This document shows, piece by piece, positions 25,188 to 34,734 of a stretch of 64,000 bases of DNA. Numbering within the stretch: the stretch's first letter is position 1; the number at the start of each line of letters is the position of its first letter. A model generated the notes under the pieces. The model saw only the letters and a program-made list of their open reading frames with translations. It ran no database searches and had not been told where the DNA came from. Location: contig NZ_LMZQ01000003.1 in the NCBI RefSeq assembly GCF_001442625.1, positions 614,012 to 678,011 of the forward strand, in the 5' to 3' direction. The position numbers and the translations under genes were made by a program. This DNA is from Pedobacter ginsenosidimutans (lineage in GTDB: Bacteria > Bacteroidota > Bacteroidia > Sphingobacteriales > Sphingobacteriaceae).

Positions 25188-25880
25188 TTAAGCGGAGAAA
25201 TAACTCTCCAACTCTTTCAATGTATTTTCATCTGTTTTAAAATCTTTAATTACCTGCCCTTTTTCAACCAAAATGATCCGGTTACAAACGTCGGTAACAT
25301 GATTTAAATCGTGACTGGAGATAAAGGTAGTCATGTTTCCTGTTTGCTCTTTCAACAGTTTCTTCAATCGGATCTGCGTGGTTGGATCGAGGTTGGCAAA
25401 AGGCTCATCCAAAATTAAGATTTCTGGCTTCTGCATCAGGGCAGCTGCAATTCCTACTTTATTCTGATTTCCTTTGCTAAAATCGCGGATGTATTTTCCA
25501 CTGTTTAATATTTCTCCATTAAAGAACTCACCGTACTGGCTCAGATAGGCAGAAACATCAGCCACACTTAAGTTATTCAAACTGCCAATAAAAATAAAAT
25601 ACTCCTCCGGGGTTAAATAATCAATCAGAAAACCTTCATCCAAAAATGATGCAGTATAATTCTTCCAGTTATCGTTGTGCATTACATTTTCGCCTTTTGA
25701 TAAAACCTCGCCATTGGTTGGGCGGATTAAATCTAAAAGCATCCGGAAGAAAGTGGTTTTACCAGCGCCGTTATTTCCAACTAAGCCGACGGTTTCGCCT
25801 GCGGTAATCTGCAAATCTTCGATGTTTACAACGATTTTATCGCCATAAACTTTTTGTAAATTCTTAACTTCTAAAATCAT
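25188..25880 (-). CDS. ABC transporter ATP-binding protein (DUF5687 partner)
   Basis: This 230-aa ATPase has Walker A GNNGAGKTT, signature FSKGNQNKV (variant), Walker B EILILDEPFANLDP and switch His in SSHDLNHV. It lies 2 bp downstream of the DUF5687 permease gene and completes an ABC transporter of the Bacteroidota-specific type. The shape of the signature and the single small ATPase match the ABC-2 exporter class. The substrate is unknown. Confidence 0.93.
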   Translation of the reverse strand: MILEVKNLQKVYGDKIVVNIEDLQITAGETVGLVGNNGAGKTTFFRMLLDLIRPTNGEVLSKGENVMHNDNWKNYTASFLDEGFLIDYLTPEEYFIFIGSLNNLSVADVSAYLSQYGEFFNGEILNSGKYIRDFSKGNQNKVGIAAALMQKPEILILDEPFANLDPTTQIRLKKLLKEQTGNMTTFISSHDLNHVTDVCNRIILVEKGQVIKDFKTDENTLKELESYFSA

Positions 25881-25882
25881 AA

Positions 25883-27355
25883 TTATTCTCTAAAGCCTTC
25901 GGCTATTTTATAACGTTGTAATTCTAATCTTTTTGCAATGTAATTAACCCAAAAGCCCCGCAACAATAACATGGCCAGACCAAAAACAGATACGGCTATC
26001 AACCCCCAATAAGGTTTGTTGAGTATGCCAAATGGTAAATAAATTAATATTGGCGTAAGTGCATAAGGAAACATTAACAGCCATTGTGTAGCACCTGTGC
26101 CCTGGTAATTAAAACTTGCTGCTTTGGTAATATCCAGTCTTTTGTAGTTTAGGGTAGCCAGATAAAGCACCACCACAGTTCCAAAACCGATATTATATAA
26201 GTAGGCTGCCAGGTGTAAGAGCAATAACTTCGGACTTAAAAACCCGTAAAAACTCGCCAATAAGGTAATAATGGTACAGCCAATGGTAAATAGTAAGAAT
26301 TTAGCCCTGATGTAATCTTTAAAATTGATTTTATTGGCTAATATCCCGTCAAAATGGGCACTTTGCCATGCAAACATAAACTGGCCATAAATAATGATCG
26401 AAACACCTGTCATAAAAATAGCACCAAACATCATTTGTCCGAAAGCATCGCGATCTATTGCTTTTTCTTTATAAAAAATAAAGCCGTAGAACAGAAAGAA
26501 GAAACCAAGAATAACCGAAGAACGAGGGCGTTTGTGGCGAAGGATTAATTTCAACTCTAAAGCTGCAAGTTCGCCAACTTTACCAAAGCGGTTAAGGAAA
26601 GCATAATCGGTACTACCTTTTTTCTCTTGTTTTGTACTTAATTCTTCTACGTATAAATTTTTACGCAAGAAATTAGAATTGAAGTAAAAAATAGCACCCG
26701 CAGCAATTGTAAAGGCAAAACCAAATAAAGGCTGTGCAGCGATGGCTCTGAATACCACATCAGAACCTGCCATGATTGAAATAACCTTATAATATTCTAA
26801 AGCAGCAAAGGCAGCAATAACCACCAGGCCTAAAAAGGTATAAAGTGTATTGGTGATCGATTTCCGCTTGATATACAACACCATATAATTATTAAAGATC
26901 ATGATCGAAAATATCGAAACGATATACATGATGGTGGTAACAGCACCAAGGCTTGGAGCAATTTTGATGAAACAGAACGGAAGAAAAATAAAAAATGGCC
27001 AAAGGTTAAATGCCGAGAACAGTGCTTTAACGTTTAAAAATTTAATGATCTTACTCTTCTGGATTTTGAGATGCAGGTAAGGAATGATACTTAATGTTGG
27101 CAACTCCTGAAACTGCATGCGCATGATAAAATCGAATGCAAAATAATAGAGGATAATTCCGTTGAAGCTTTTAATTACATCTTGATTTGGGAAAAAGTAG
27201 GCCAATAAATGAGACATGCCTAAGCCGGCTCCAAGTGCCAATGTAAAAAAATACAGCATAAAAAAGCCCAAAACAATCTGGCCAGCAATGCTACTGCCCC
27301 TGTTTCGCGAACGCCAGAAAGATTTTCTTTGATGGCTTAAAAAAGTACTCAGCAT
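25883..27355 (-). CDS. DUF5687 family ABC transporter permease
   Basis: This 490-aa protein has about 12 hydrophobic segments spread along the chain. The N-terminus MLSTFLSHQRKSFWRSRNRGSS is characteristic of the Bacteroidota DUF5687 family, whose genes are adjacent to a small ABC ATPase as here. The role is inferred from pairing, and the substrate is not known. It overlaps nothing; the ATPase starts 2 bp later. Confidence 0.88.
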   Translation of the reverse strand: MLSTFLSHQRKSFWRSRNRGSSIAGQIVLGFFMLYFFTLALGAGLGMSHLLAYFFPNQDVIKSFNGIILYYFAFDFIMRMQFQELPTLSIIPYLHLKIQKSKIIKFLNVKALFSAFNLWPFFIFLPFCFIKIAPSLGAVTTIMYIVSIFSIMIFNNYMVLYIKRKSITNTLYTFLGLVVIAAFAALEYYKVISIMAGSDVVFRAIAAQPLFGFAFTIAAGAIFYFNSNFLRKNLYVEELSTKQEKKGSTDYAFLNRFGKVGELAALELKLILRHKRPRSSVILGFFFLFYGFIFYKEKAIDRDAFGQMMFGAIFMTGVSIIIYGQFMFAWQSAHFDGILANKINFKDYIRAKFLLFTIGCTIITLLASFYGFLSPKLLLLHLAAYLYNIGFGTVVVLYLATLNYKRLDITKAASFNYQGTGATQWLLMFPYALTPILIYLPFGILNKPYWGLIAVSVFGLAMLLLRGFWVNYIAKRLELQRYKIAEGFRE

Positions 27356-27421
27356 ATTTAGTTTAGGTGTTTGATTTTAGTCAATATATCTATTAGTATG
27401 CATTCAGCAGAAAATGTTACA

Positions 27422-28702
27422 CTAATATTTGTATTTGTCTTTCCAGTTCTGCTTAAGCTTTTCACGCAACTTCTCTTCTGCAGGGTTTTTCCCCGGATCG
27501 TAGAGTTTAGTGCCGCTTAATTCTTCTGGAAAATATTCTTGTGGCGAAAAATTGCCTTCATATCCGTGCGAGTACTGGTAATCTTTTCCATAACCGATAT
27601 TTTTCATCAGTTTGGTTGGTGCATTACGGATATGCAAAGGCACGGGCAAATTTCCGGTCTGCTTAACCAAGGCCTGTGCTTTGTTAATGGCCTCATAAGA
27701 TGCGTTACTTTTAGGCGAACTGGCCAGATAGGTTACACACTGCGATAAGATGATCCGTGCCTCCGGATAACCGATTACGTTCACCGCAGTGAAACAGTTA
27801 TTGGCCAAAAGCAGGGCATTAGGATTGGCATTGCCAATATCTTCTGAAGACAAGATCAGTAACCTACGGGCAATGAACAATGGATCTTCACCTCCTTCTA
27901 TCATCCGGGCCAGCCAATAAACAGCAGCATTGGGGTCGCTGCCACGGATGGATTTAATAAAGGCAGAAATGATATCATAATGTTGCTCTCCCGCTTTATC
28001 GTATAACGCAAGGTTCTGTTGCGCATGTGCCAGCACATTTTCGTTGGTGAGTACGATTTTGTTTCCGCCGATGCCATTAATGGCAATTTCGAGCACATTT
28101 AACAATTTCCGCGCATCACCGCCCGATAAACGGATCAATGCTTCGTGCTCTTTTATGGAAATATTCTTCGCTGAAAGAATGCTATCTTTTTTAATGGCCG
28201 TTTCCAATAAACCCGCTAACTCCGTTTCGGTTAAGGATTTTAAAATGTAAACCTGGCAACGGGAAAGTAAAGCGGAGATCACCTCGAAAGATGGATTTTC
28301 GGTTGTTGCGCCAATTAAGGTAACTAAACCTCTTTCTACTGCGCCCAATAAACTGTCTTGTTGCGATTTACTAAAACGGTGAATCTCATCAATAAACAAA
28401 ATGGGAAGGCCTAAAAAACTATCCTTCAGCTGTGCTGCCCGATCTATAACGTCTCGAATATCTTTCACACCACTGTTAATGGCGCTTAAGTTAAAAAACG
28501 GACGATCTAATGCCTGCGAAATGATATAGGCCAAAGTTGTTTTACCCACACCTGGAGGTCCCCAAAAAATCATGGAGGGGAGCTGACTGCTTTCGATCGC
28601 TTTGCGTAAAACCGCACCTTCTCCAACTAAATGTTGTTGACCAACATATTCATCGAGATTTTGAGGGCGCATACGTTCGGCTAAAGGAGGCAGGTTTTGC
28701 AT
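27422..28702 (-). CDS. rarA: Replication-associated recombination protein A (RarA/MgsA)
   Basis: This 426-aa protein starts at the ATG at 28702 ([22 protein letters not shown]). It is an AAA+ ATPase with Walker [10 protein letters not shown], Walker [10 protein letters not shown] and sensor GATTENP. The C-terminal region [14 protein letters not shown] is the RarA/WRNIP1-specific tetramerisation domain. RarA acts at stalled replication forks, and the family is 420-450 aa. It stands alone, divergent from the VOC gene at 28819. Confidence 0.95.
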   Translation of the reverse strand: MQNLPPLAERMRPQNLDEYVGQQHLVGEGAVLRKAIESSQLPSMIFWGPPGVGKTTLAYIISQALDRPFFNLSAINSGVKDIRDVIDRAAQLKDSFLGLPILFIDEIHRFSKSQQDSLLGAVERGLVTLIGATTENPSFEVISALLSRCQVYILKSLTETELAGLLETAIKKDSILSAKNISIKEHEALIRLSGGDARKLLNVLEIAINGIGGNKIVLTNENVLAHAQQNLALYDKAGEQHYDIISAFIKSIRGSDPNAAVYWLARMIEGGEDPLFIARRLLILSSEDIGNANPNALLLANNCFTAVNVIGYPEARIILSQCVTYLASSPKSNASYEAINKAQALVKQTGNLPVPLHIRNAPTKLMKNIGYGKDYQYSHGYEGNFSPQEYFPEELSGTKLYDPGKNPAEEKLREKLKQNWKDKYKY

Positions 28703-28809
28703 AATGGTAAATATATAAAAATTGAGTATTTTGTTTGTCGATAATTTACTAACCAAATATTGAAAGCATAACTCTTTTAAAACAAAAGGACGGATGCTTT
28801 AGTTTCTAA

Positions 28810-29199
<390 letters not shown>

Positions 29200-29380
29200 A
29201 TGTATTGTTAGTTTTTTGCCATGGAAGCACTGAATAACACGGAAATATTATTTACCAATGATAGGCTTATATAGAAAAGTCGTCATCTCGACTGAAGCAA
29301 CGCGGAGCGGAGAGATCTTTGAACTATTGATTTATGCAATAAATTAAAATTCAGGATGACAATGCTTTTTTATTATAAGT

Positions 29381-29505
29381 AAAGCAAGGCTAGTCGTGCT
29401 TCGGTTCCGTTAGCCCCGCCATTCGCTACAATCTTTTTGTGTCTGTCTTCCTGAGTTTATCGAAGGAGCAACAAAAAGGATTTTCGCTACTGTCGGGTTT
29501 ATTCC
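29381..29505 (-). ncRNA. Flavo-1-like structured RNA element, copy B2
   Basis: On the minus strand: AAACCCGACAGTAGCGAAAATCC, a long CTTTTTGT/ACAAAAAG stem (29433-29440 with 29471-29478), then AGATTGTAGCGAATGGCGGGGCT, and finally CCTTGCTTTAC. The outer CCCG/CGGG pair is at 29415-29418 with 29494-29497. The repeated 'GTAGCGAA' on both strands of the internal loop is the family hallmark. Confidence 0.5.
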
Positions 29506-29530
29506 AATTATAGCAGCAGCATTTGGCCAT

Positions 29531-29626
29531 CTAAACCCGATCAAAGCGAGATGCCGATATTTCATCGGCAGAAGCGGGAGCGGGACTGCTCTTACCCAAA
29601 AGCTACCGAAACTGCTTTCCAAAAAA
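29531..29626 (+). ncRNA. Flavo-1-like structured RNA element, copy B1
   Basis: CTAAACCCGATCAAAGCGAGA, then a perfect TGCCGAT/ATCGGCA stem (29552-29558 with 29564-29570), then GAAGCGGGAGCGGGACTGC and a 3' end CTGCTTTCCAAAAAA. The outer CCCG/CGGG pair is 29536-29539 with 29581-29584. It is the cleanest copy of the family and lies 25 bp from divergent copy B2. Confidence 0.6.
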
Positions 29627-29741
29627 TAACGGTTTTAAAAAGTAATTAAACTATTCGAGAAATCTGCAATTACATTTAACAATAGATATTTCTCCATTCC
29701 GTTGCACTTCAGTCGAAATGACGACAGATGGCACAAAAAGT

Positions 29742-31040
29742 CTAATCCTCAATCTTTGAGTGGTGCTTGGTATCTTTCATAGTAGTATATAAAATCAGTG
29801 AGATTAATATACATCCGGTTACATACCAGTAGAAATAATTTTCATGACCAATATTTTTAAACCTAAGCGCAAAATATTCTGCCGTTCCACCGAAAATGGC
29901 AACAGTTAAAGCATAAGGTAAACCCACACCCAAAGCCCTGATTTCGGCTGGGAACAGTTCTGCCTTAACTACGGCATTAATACTCGTGTAACCGCTCACA
30001 ATAATCAAGGCACCAATCATCAGCAAGAATATGATAGTCGTATTGGATTCTCCAGCCAAACCGGTTAAAATGGGATAAGTACATAAAGTACCGAGCACAC
30101 CAAAACCAATTAATAAAGGTTTACGCCCAATTTTATCCGATAACAGGCCGAACAAAGGCTGCATAATGGCAAAAACCAACAGCGAAATGAAGGATAAGGT
30201 TGTGGAGGTTTCTTTACTAAGATGTACCGTATTGACCAGAAATTTCTGCATATAAGTACTAAATGTATAAAAGGCAATCGTTCCGCCCAAAGTTAAACCT
30301 ACTACGGTAAAAACTTCCTTTGGATATTTCATCAGTACCGCAATGCCGCCTTTTTTGTCTGCCGAGCTTTTGCTTTTAAAGGCCGAGGTTTCGTCGATAT
30401 GCCTCCGTAGGTACAGCGCGATGAAAGAAAGTATGGCGCCGATAAAAAATGGAATCCGCCAGCCCCATTCATGCAGTTCGGCAGGTGTAAGCAACCAGTT
30501 TTGCAAGATTAATTGAATACCCAAAGCCAGTAACTGCCCACCAATCAGGGTTACATATTGAAAGCTCGAATAAAACCCTCTATGTTTTTTGGTGGCCATT
30601 TCGCTGAGATAAGTGGCAGAAGTCCCGTATTCGCCGCCAGTACTCAATCCTTGTATCAACCTTGCAAAAATGAGTAATAAAGGAGCTGCTATCCCAATCT
30701 GTTTGTAACCTGGGGTTAAACCGATAATTAATGATCCTATTGCCATAATAAGTACAGAAAGTGTCATCGAACGTTTTCGTCCTAACTTATCTGCAATGCT
30801 GCCAAACAACCAGCCACCGATAGGCCGCATTAAAAAGCCTACTGCAAAAATACCTGCAGTATCTAATAATTGTGCGGTTGGATTACTATTCGGGAAAAAG
30901 GCAGGAGAAAAATAAAGGGCAAAGGCAGAATAGGTATACCAATCGTACCACTCAACAAGATTACCAACCGAACCGCCAAATATAGATTTTAACCGATATT
31001 CCACATCCTTAATTTCGTTCTGTTGTAATGCTTTTCCCAT
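29742..31040 (-). CDS. MFS transporter, metabolite:H+ symporter (KgtP/ProP-like)
   Basis: This 432-aa protein starts at the ATG at 31040 (MGKALQQNEIKDVEYRLKS). Twelve membrane helices are expected. MHS-family motifs are seen: the loop 2-3 GSIADKLGRKRSM, WYDWYTYSAFALYFSPAFFP near helix 1, and LSTGGEYGTSATYLSE. These resemble alpha-ketoglutarate/dicarboxylate permeases. Probable proton symport of a carboxylate (family inference). It stands alone, divergent from the methyltransferase. Confidence 0.92.
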   Translation of the reverse strand: MGKALQQNEIKDVEYRLKSIFGGSVGNLVEWYDWYTYSAFALYFSPAFFPNSNPTAQLLDTAGIFAVGFLMRPIGGWLFGSIADKLGRKRSMTLSVLIMAIGSLIIGLTPGYKQIGIAAPLLLIFARLIQGLSTGGEYGTSATYLSEMATKKHRGFYSSFQYVTLIGGQLLALGIQLILQNWLLTPAELHEWGWRIPFFIGAILSFIALYLRRHIDETSAFKSKSSADKKGGIAVLMKYPKEVFTVVGLTLGGTIAFYTFSTYMQKFLVNTVHLSKETSTTLSFISLLVFAIMQPLFGLLSDKIGRKPLLIGFGVLGTLCTYPILTGLAGESNTTIIFLLMIGALIIVSGYTSINAVVKAELFPAEIRALGVGLPYALTVAIFGGTAEYFALRFKNIGHENYFYWYVTGCILISLILYTTMKDTKHHSKIED

Positions 31041-31189
31041 GGAGAATGATTGAATATTGATTGAATGAAACTTAAATCTATAACAGTTGTTAATCAAAAA
31101 TATGATAATTTCATAAAGAAAGAGCGGAGTTGTTTTTCATCCCGATCCAGCTCACTCCTTCCATCATTCAAAATTCAATCGCTACAGCA

Positions 31190-31921
31190 ATGAAAGATAA
31201 TTTTTCTACCCAATCTGCCGATTACGCCATTTACCGACCAACTTATCCGCAAGAATTGTATGACTATCTATTTTCGCTGTTAAAAAACAAAGAAACGGCC
31301 TGGGATTGTGCTACAGGAAACGGTCAGGTTGCGCGTGTATTGGCCCAACATTTTGATGCTGTTTATGCAACGGATATCAGCGAGAATCAATTAAAAAATG
31401 CATTGCAGCTGCCTAATATTACTTACAAAGTGGAACCAGCGGAGCAAACATCAGTGGGTAATGCCAGTTTCGATCTGATTACGGTAGCCCAGGCCATCCA
31501 TTGGTTTAATTTCGAGGCATTTTATGCCGAGGTAAAAAGAACACTAAAACCAGATGGCCTTTTTGCAGTAATCGGTTATGGCTTAATGTTTATCGATAAA
31601 AAAGTAGATAAAGCTGTACATAAACTCTACGAAGATATTTTGGGTAAATATTGGGATAGCGAACGCCGTTATATTGAAGAAGGTTATAAAACCATTCCCT
31701 TTCCCTTTGAAGAGATCATTGCTCCTCATTTTCAGATTAAAACCACCTGGAATTTTAACCAGCTGATTGGCTATTTAAATACCTGGTCTTCTTTGCAGCA
31801 TTATAAAAAGGCGAATGAACGCAACCCATTAGAGTATATGTTTACCGAGCTAAAAGAAGCCTGGGGAGATGATGCTGAGAAAGCTGTTCATTTCCCGGTT
31901 TTATTGCGAATTGGACGGTAG
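31190..31921 (+). CDS. SAM-dependent methyltransferase (class I)
   Basis: This 243-aa protein starts at the ATG at 31190 (MKDNFSTQSADYAIYRPTYP). Motif I is AWDCATGNGQVARVLAQHF, and the Asp of motif II is in YATDIS. A YAIYRPTYPQELYDYL N-terminus and QAIHWFNFEAFYAEVKRTLKP are typical of the ubiquinone/sterol-like methyltransferase group (Methyltransf_11). The substrate is unknown. The start is preceded by a longer in-frame stretch lacking family similarity. Confidence 0.88.
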   Translation: MKDNFSTQSADYAIYRPTYPQELYDYLFSLLKNKETAWDCATGNGQVARVLAQHFDAVYATDISENQLKNALQLPNITYKVEPAEQTSVGNASFDLITVAQAIHWFNFEAFYAEVKRTLKPDGLFAVIGYGLMFIDKKVDKAVHKLYEDILGKYWDSERRYIEEGYKTIPFPFEEIIAPHFQIKTTWNFNQLIGYLNTWSSLQHYKKANERNPLEYMFTELKEAWGDDAEKAVHFPVLLRIGR

Positions 31922-31922
31922 G

Positions 31923-32212
31923 TTTAACCACTGAGCAAACAGAGATAAGGCACAGAGAACACTGAGTTCGGCATGTAATTGGTCTCTCTACTCGCTCTGT
32001 GAAAACTCAGCGATCTCTGTGGTTAATTAACCTTTAGTAATTCCAGAATAAAACGGATAGGCAGGCGGGTTTAACCACAGAGGCAACAGAGATAAGGCAC
32101 AGAGGGCACTGAGTTAATTTTCAGTTGGGATAGCCAATAGCCTCTATATTCTCTGTGAAAACTCGGTGATCTCTGTGGTTAATTAAACTTCTATTTCAAC
32201 AATTCCAGAATA
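31923..32212. repeat. Two tandem copies of an inverted repeat abutting hisS
   Basis: Copy 1 (31923-32050) and copy 2 (32070-32212) both begin TTTAACCAC, continue with the shared block AGAGATAAGGCACAGAG, and end with GATCTCTGTGGTTAATTAA and then ATTCCAGAATA. Each copy is itself an inverted repeat (ACCACAGAG vs CTCTGTGGTT). Copy 2 ends inside the 3' end of hisS, and copy 1 retains a synonymous version of those last codons. Confidence 0.8.
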
Positions 32213-33582
32213 CCTAAAACAGTAAGTTTCTTCTGTTCGCCGCTTTGCATATCTTTTAGGGTAAGTTCTCCACTTGCAATTTCATCTCCACCAATTAAAA
32301 TTACATAGGGGATGTTCTTCGCATCAGCATAGGCCATTTGTTTTTTTAGTTTCGCCGAACTTGGGTATAACTCTGCTGAAATACCTGCATTTCTGAATTG
32401 CTGAACAATTGGCAAAGCATATTTTTCAGCTTCTGCATCAAAATTACTGATCAACACTTTTGTGCCAACTTCTGCTGAGGCGGGGAAAAGGTTCAACTCT
32501 TCCAATACGTCGTAAATGCGATCGGCGCCAAAAGAAACACCAACTCCGGTTAAATCTTTTAAACCGAACATGCCTGTTAAGTCATCGTAACGGCCGCCGC
32601 CACCAATGCTACCCATCGCTACCTCGTTGGTTTTAACTTCAAAAATACAGCCGGTATAGTAGTTTAAACCTCGGGCTAAAGTAATATCCAATTCCAGTTT
32701 AGCCGTTAATGGCAAACCGTAAGAATTTAAACTTTCTACGTATTCGAAAACCTGTTCAATTTCTGCCACACCCTTTAAACCTGTTTCTGATTGTGCCAAA
32801 ACAGTTTTCAAACTAATCAGTTTTTCTTCGTTGGCGCCTTCTAACAAAATTACCGGACGGAGTTTTTCTAAATCCGCTTCAGTAAAACCACGTTCTAACA
32901 ATTCTTTACTTACGCCATCTAAACCGATTTTATCTAATTTATCGATGGCTACGGTCATATCTATAATTAAATCTGGTTTACCAATAATTTCAGCAATACC
33001 CGATAAAATTTTTCTGTTGTTGATTTTTATGCTGAAATCTTTCAAACCCAGTTTGCTCAAAGCTTCATTGTAGATTAAAATAAATTCAGCTTCGTTCAAT
33101 AAACTTTCAGATCCCACCACATCCACATCGCATTGGTAAAATTCACGGTACCTGCCTTTTTGCGGACGGTCTGCACGCCAAACCGGCTGAACCTGAAAAC
33201 GTTTGAAAGGTAAGGTGATCTCGTGCTGGTGCATTACTACATAACGTGCAAATGGCACTGTTAAATCGTAACGCAAGGCTTTTTCAGAGATTAACGGAAT
33301 CAGTTTGTTGCTATTATCTTCATCTGCAAAATCGAAGGATTTCTTTTTTGGATCTTTAAGAAATTCGCCGCTGTTTAAGATTTTAAAAATCAGTTTATCG
33401 CCTTCATCGCCATACTTTCCGGTTAAAGTAGAAAGGTTTTCGAAACTTGGGGTCTGGATTTCGGCGTAACCATATTTTCTGAAAACCGTTTTAATGGTAT
33501 CGTAAATAAAGTTGCGTTTTACCATTTCAACCGGAGAAAAATCGCGGGTACCTTTTGCTAATGAGGGTTTAATAACTGACAT
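32191..33582 (-). CDS. hisS: Histidyl-tRNA synthetase
   Basis: This 463-aa protein is a class II aminoacyl-tRNA synthetase, starting MSVIKPSLAKGTRDFSP. Motif 2 is QVQPVWRADRPQKGRYREFYQCDVD, and the histidine-specific LARGLNYYTGCIFEV and motif 3 GVSFGADRI are present. The C-terminal anticodon-binding domain holds KVLISNFDAEAEKYALPIVQQF. The length fits the Bacteroidota long form. The last codons ILELLK are duplicated in the neighbouring repeat at 32031-32049. Confidence 0.96.
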   Translation of the reverse strand: MSVIKPSLAKGTRDFSPVEMVKRNFIYDTIKTVFRKYGYAEIQTPSFENLSTLTGKYGDEGDKLIFKILNSGEFLKDPKKKSFDFADEDNSNKLIPLISEKALRYDLTVPFARYVVMHQHEITLPFKRFQVQPVWRADRPQKGRYREFYQCDVDVVGSESLLNEAEFILIYNEALSKLGLKDFSIKINNRKILSGIAEIIGKPDLIIDMTVAIDKLDKIGLDGVSKELLERGFTEADLEKLRPVILLEGANEEKLISLKTVLAQSETGLKGVAEIEQVFEYVESLNSYGLPLTAKLELDITLARGLNYYTGCIFEVKTNEVAMGSIGGGGRYDDLTGMFGLKDLTGVGVSFGADRIYDVLEELNLFPASAEVGTKVLISNFDAEAEKYALPIVQQFRNAGISAELYPSSAKLKKQMAYADAKNIPYVILIGGDEIASGELTLKDMQSGEQKKLTVLGILELLK

Positions 33583-33699
33583 AGCCGCAAAAGTACAAAA
33601 ATGTAAGGTTTAAACCTCGCAGGTTTTTAATGGTCTGGTTAAAAATTTTGAGTTATTAAATCTACAAATACTAATTGGCAGCTGAAAATTGCCAATTGG

Positions 33700-33815
33700 T
33701 TTGGGCGTTTCCCAAGCTGCGCAAGGGCCGGGCTTTCCAGGGCTGCGCTTCGCTCCGGTACCGATGAAGGATCGGTACTGAACCCTTACAATCCCTAACG
33801 CGAACTTGCCGCTTT
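33700..33815. repeat. GC-rich structured intergenic element beside hisS/LytTR
   Basis: GTACCGAT and ATCGGTAC (33758-33765 with 33771-33778) form a perfect 8-bp stem over GAAGG, flanked by AGCCC/GGGTT-type outer pairs. On the minus strand it reads GTTAGGGATTGTAAGGG, a sentence-like conserved start I have seen in Pedobacter intergenic elements. It differs from the flavo-1-like family. Function is unknown. Confidence 0.45.
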
Positions 33816-33826
33816 GTTCATGAGGC

Positions 33827-34441
33827 CTACTTCCCCAGCACCTCTTTTACCATTTCTCTATTTGGTTTACTCACCGGAATTTTATCGCCACTATCCATTA
33901 AAAGTGTTCCACCATCTTCCTTGAGCCAGCTTTTTACAAATTTCGGGTTAACCAGATGGCTTTGGTGTGCCCGTACAAAACCGTGGGGTTTTAGCAGGTC
34001 GGAATATTCTTTTAATGATTTCGAAATCAACAGCTGACCGCCGTCTCTAAAAAAGAAGTTGGTATAATTGTTATCTGCCTCGCATCTTATGATTTCTTCG
34101 ATACCAACATATCTAATTTCATTCTGTTGAGGCAGCGCTATCCTGGGATTTCCTTTAACCACTTCCTTTTTGTCGATTCTTTCTTCAATTGTAGGGTTTT
34201 GGTAAGCTAGCGGAGGTGCAAAGTTTATGGCTACTGTATTCGGAGCAGCGTTGGATGAAATATTACGGTTTTTTTTAATCAAAAAGTAAATCAGCATAAA
34301 AATGCCACCAAAAAACCCAAAAAAGACAAGGCCCGTTACCAAAAGCATTATTATTTCGAGTGCACCTAACATAGCAGCATGAGCTGCCTGTATGCCATAC
34401 ACAACAATAAAAGTTGCACCGAAAATTATCTTATTTTTCAT
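33827..34441 (-). CDS. Membrane-anchored LytTR DNA-binding protein (no receiver domain)
   Basis: This 204-aa protein has a hydrophobic signal-like N-terminus (residues 1-22, ending AAHA), one membrane helix (about 27-54), and a linker. A C-terminal LytTR domain (about 102-204) follows: IALPQQNEIRYVGIEEIIRCEADNNYTNFF, GFVRAHQSHLVNPKFVKSWL. The LytTR part is about 80% identical to that of the response regulator at 34783, and even the wording DKIPVSKPNREMVK is shared, so it arose by duplication. The receiver domain was replaced by a membrane anchor related to the 64-aa gene upstream (overlap 11 bp). A membrane-tethered regulator is inferred. Confidence 0.85.
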   Translation of the reverse strand: MKNKIIFGATFIVVYGIQAAHAAMLGALEIIMLLVTGLVFFGFFGGIFMLIYFLIKKNRNISSNAAPNTVAINFAPPLAYQNPTIEERIDKKEVVKGNPRIALPQQNEIRYVGIEEIIRCEADNNYTNFFFRDGGQLLISKSLKEYSDLLKPHGFVRAHQSHLVNPKFVKSWLKEDGGTLLMDSGDKIPVSKPNREMVKEVLGK

Positions 34442-34625
34442 TTTCTACCCGCTTAGATCTTTTGAATAAATATAGACATAAGAAAACAAAACCGATCATT
34501 ACAGCTATTGAGACAAAGCCGACCATAATAAGAAGAATTATTTCGGGTCCACCAATAGTTGCAGCATGGACAATTTGCAGGCCTAGAAAAATGATAAAAA
34601 AGAGTAAAAATAATAATTGTTTCAT
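34431..34625 (-). CDS. Small membrane protein paralogous to the LytTR anchor
   Basis: This 64-aa protein, MKQLLFLLFFIIFLGLQIVHA then a membrane helix (about 27-52) and a basic tail (KRSKRVENEK), matches the first 60 residues of the LytTR protein downstream: xxHAAxxGxxEIIxLxxxG then LYLFKRS/YFLIKKN. Its stop codon overlaps the LytTR start by 11 bp, so the pair is translationally coupled. It may be a duplicated anchor module or an interaction partner. I know of no named family. Confidence 0.65.
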   Translation of the reverse strand: MKQLLFLLFFIIFLGLQIVHAATIGGPEIILLIMVGFVSIAVMIGFVFLCLYLFKRSKRVENEK

Positions 34626-34634
34626 GTTGATTGA

Positions 34635-34677
34635 TTTAAATGGTTCACCGAAAGTAGTGACGCGTTATCCATTTAAA
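34635..34677 (-). promoter_or_regulatory. Inverted repeat in the leader of the small-protein/LytTR operon
   Basis: TTTAAATGG (34635-34643) and CCATTTAAA (34669-34677) are exact inverse arms around 25 bp, within 52 bp upstream of the 64-aa gene. It could be an operator or a leader hairpin. The core GGTTCACC...GGTGAACC-like inner DNA is not a clear LytTR site. Confidence 0.35.
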
Positions 34678-34734
34678 AATAAACATTGAGAATCGGGCAT
34701 CTTATGGTGAGTATTGGCAGGTAGGCATTTAGTA

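Larger units (their letters stand above)
29200..29741. other. Structured non-coding region between convergent genes
   Basis: This 542-bp gap contains an outer inverted repeat and two divergent RNA-like elements (29381-29505 and 29531-29626). The outer arms are GTCGTCATCTCGACTGAAG at 29279 and its inverse CTTCAGTCGAAATGACGAC at 29688-29725. No convincing ORF was seen. The arms bracket the RNA pair as if it were carried inside a repeat unit. Confidence 0.6.
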
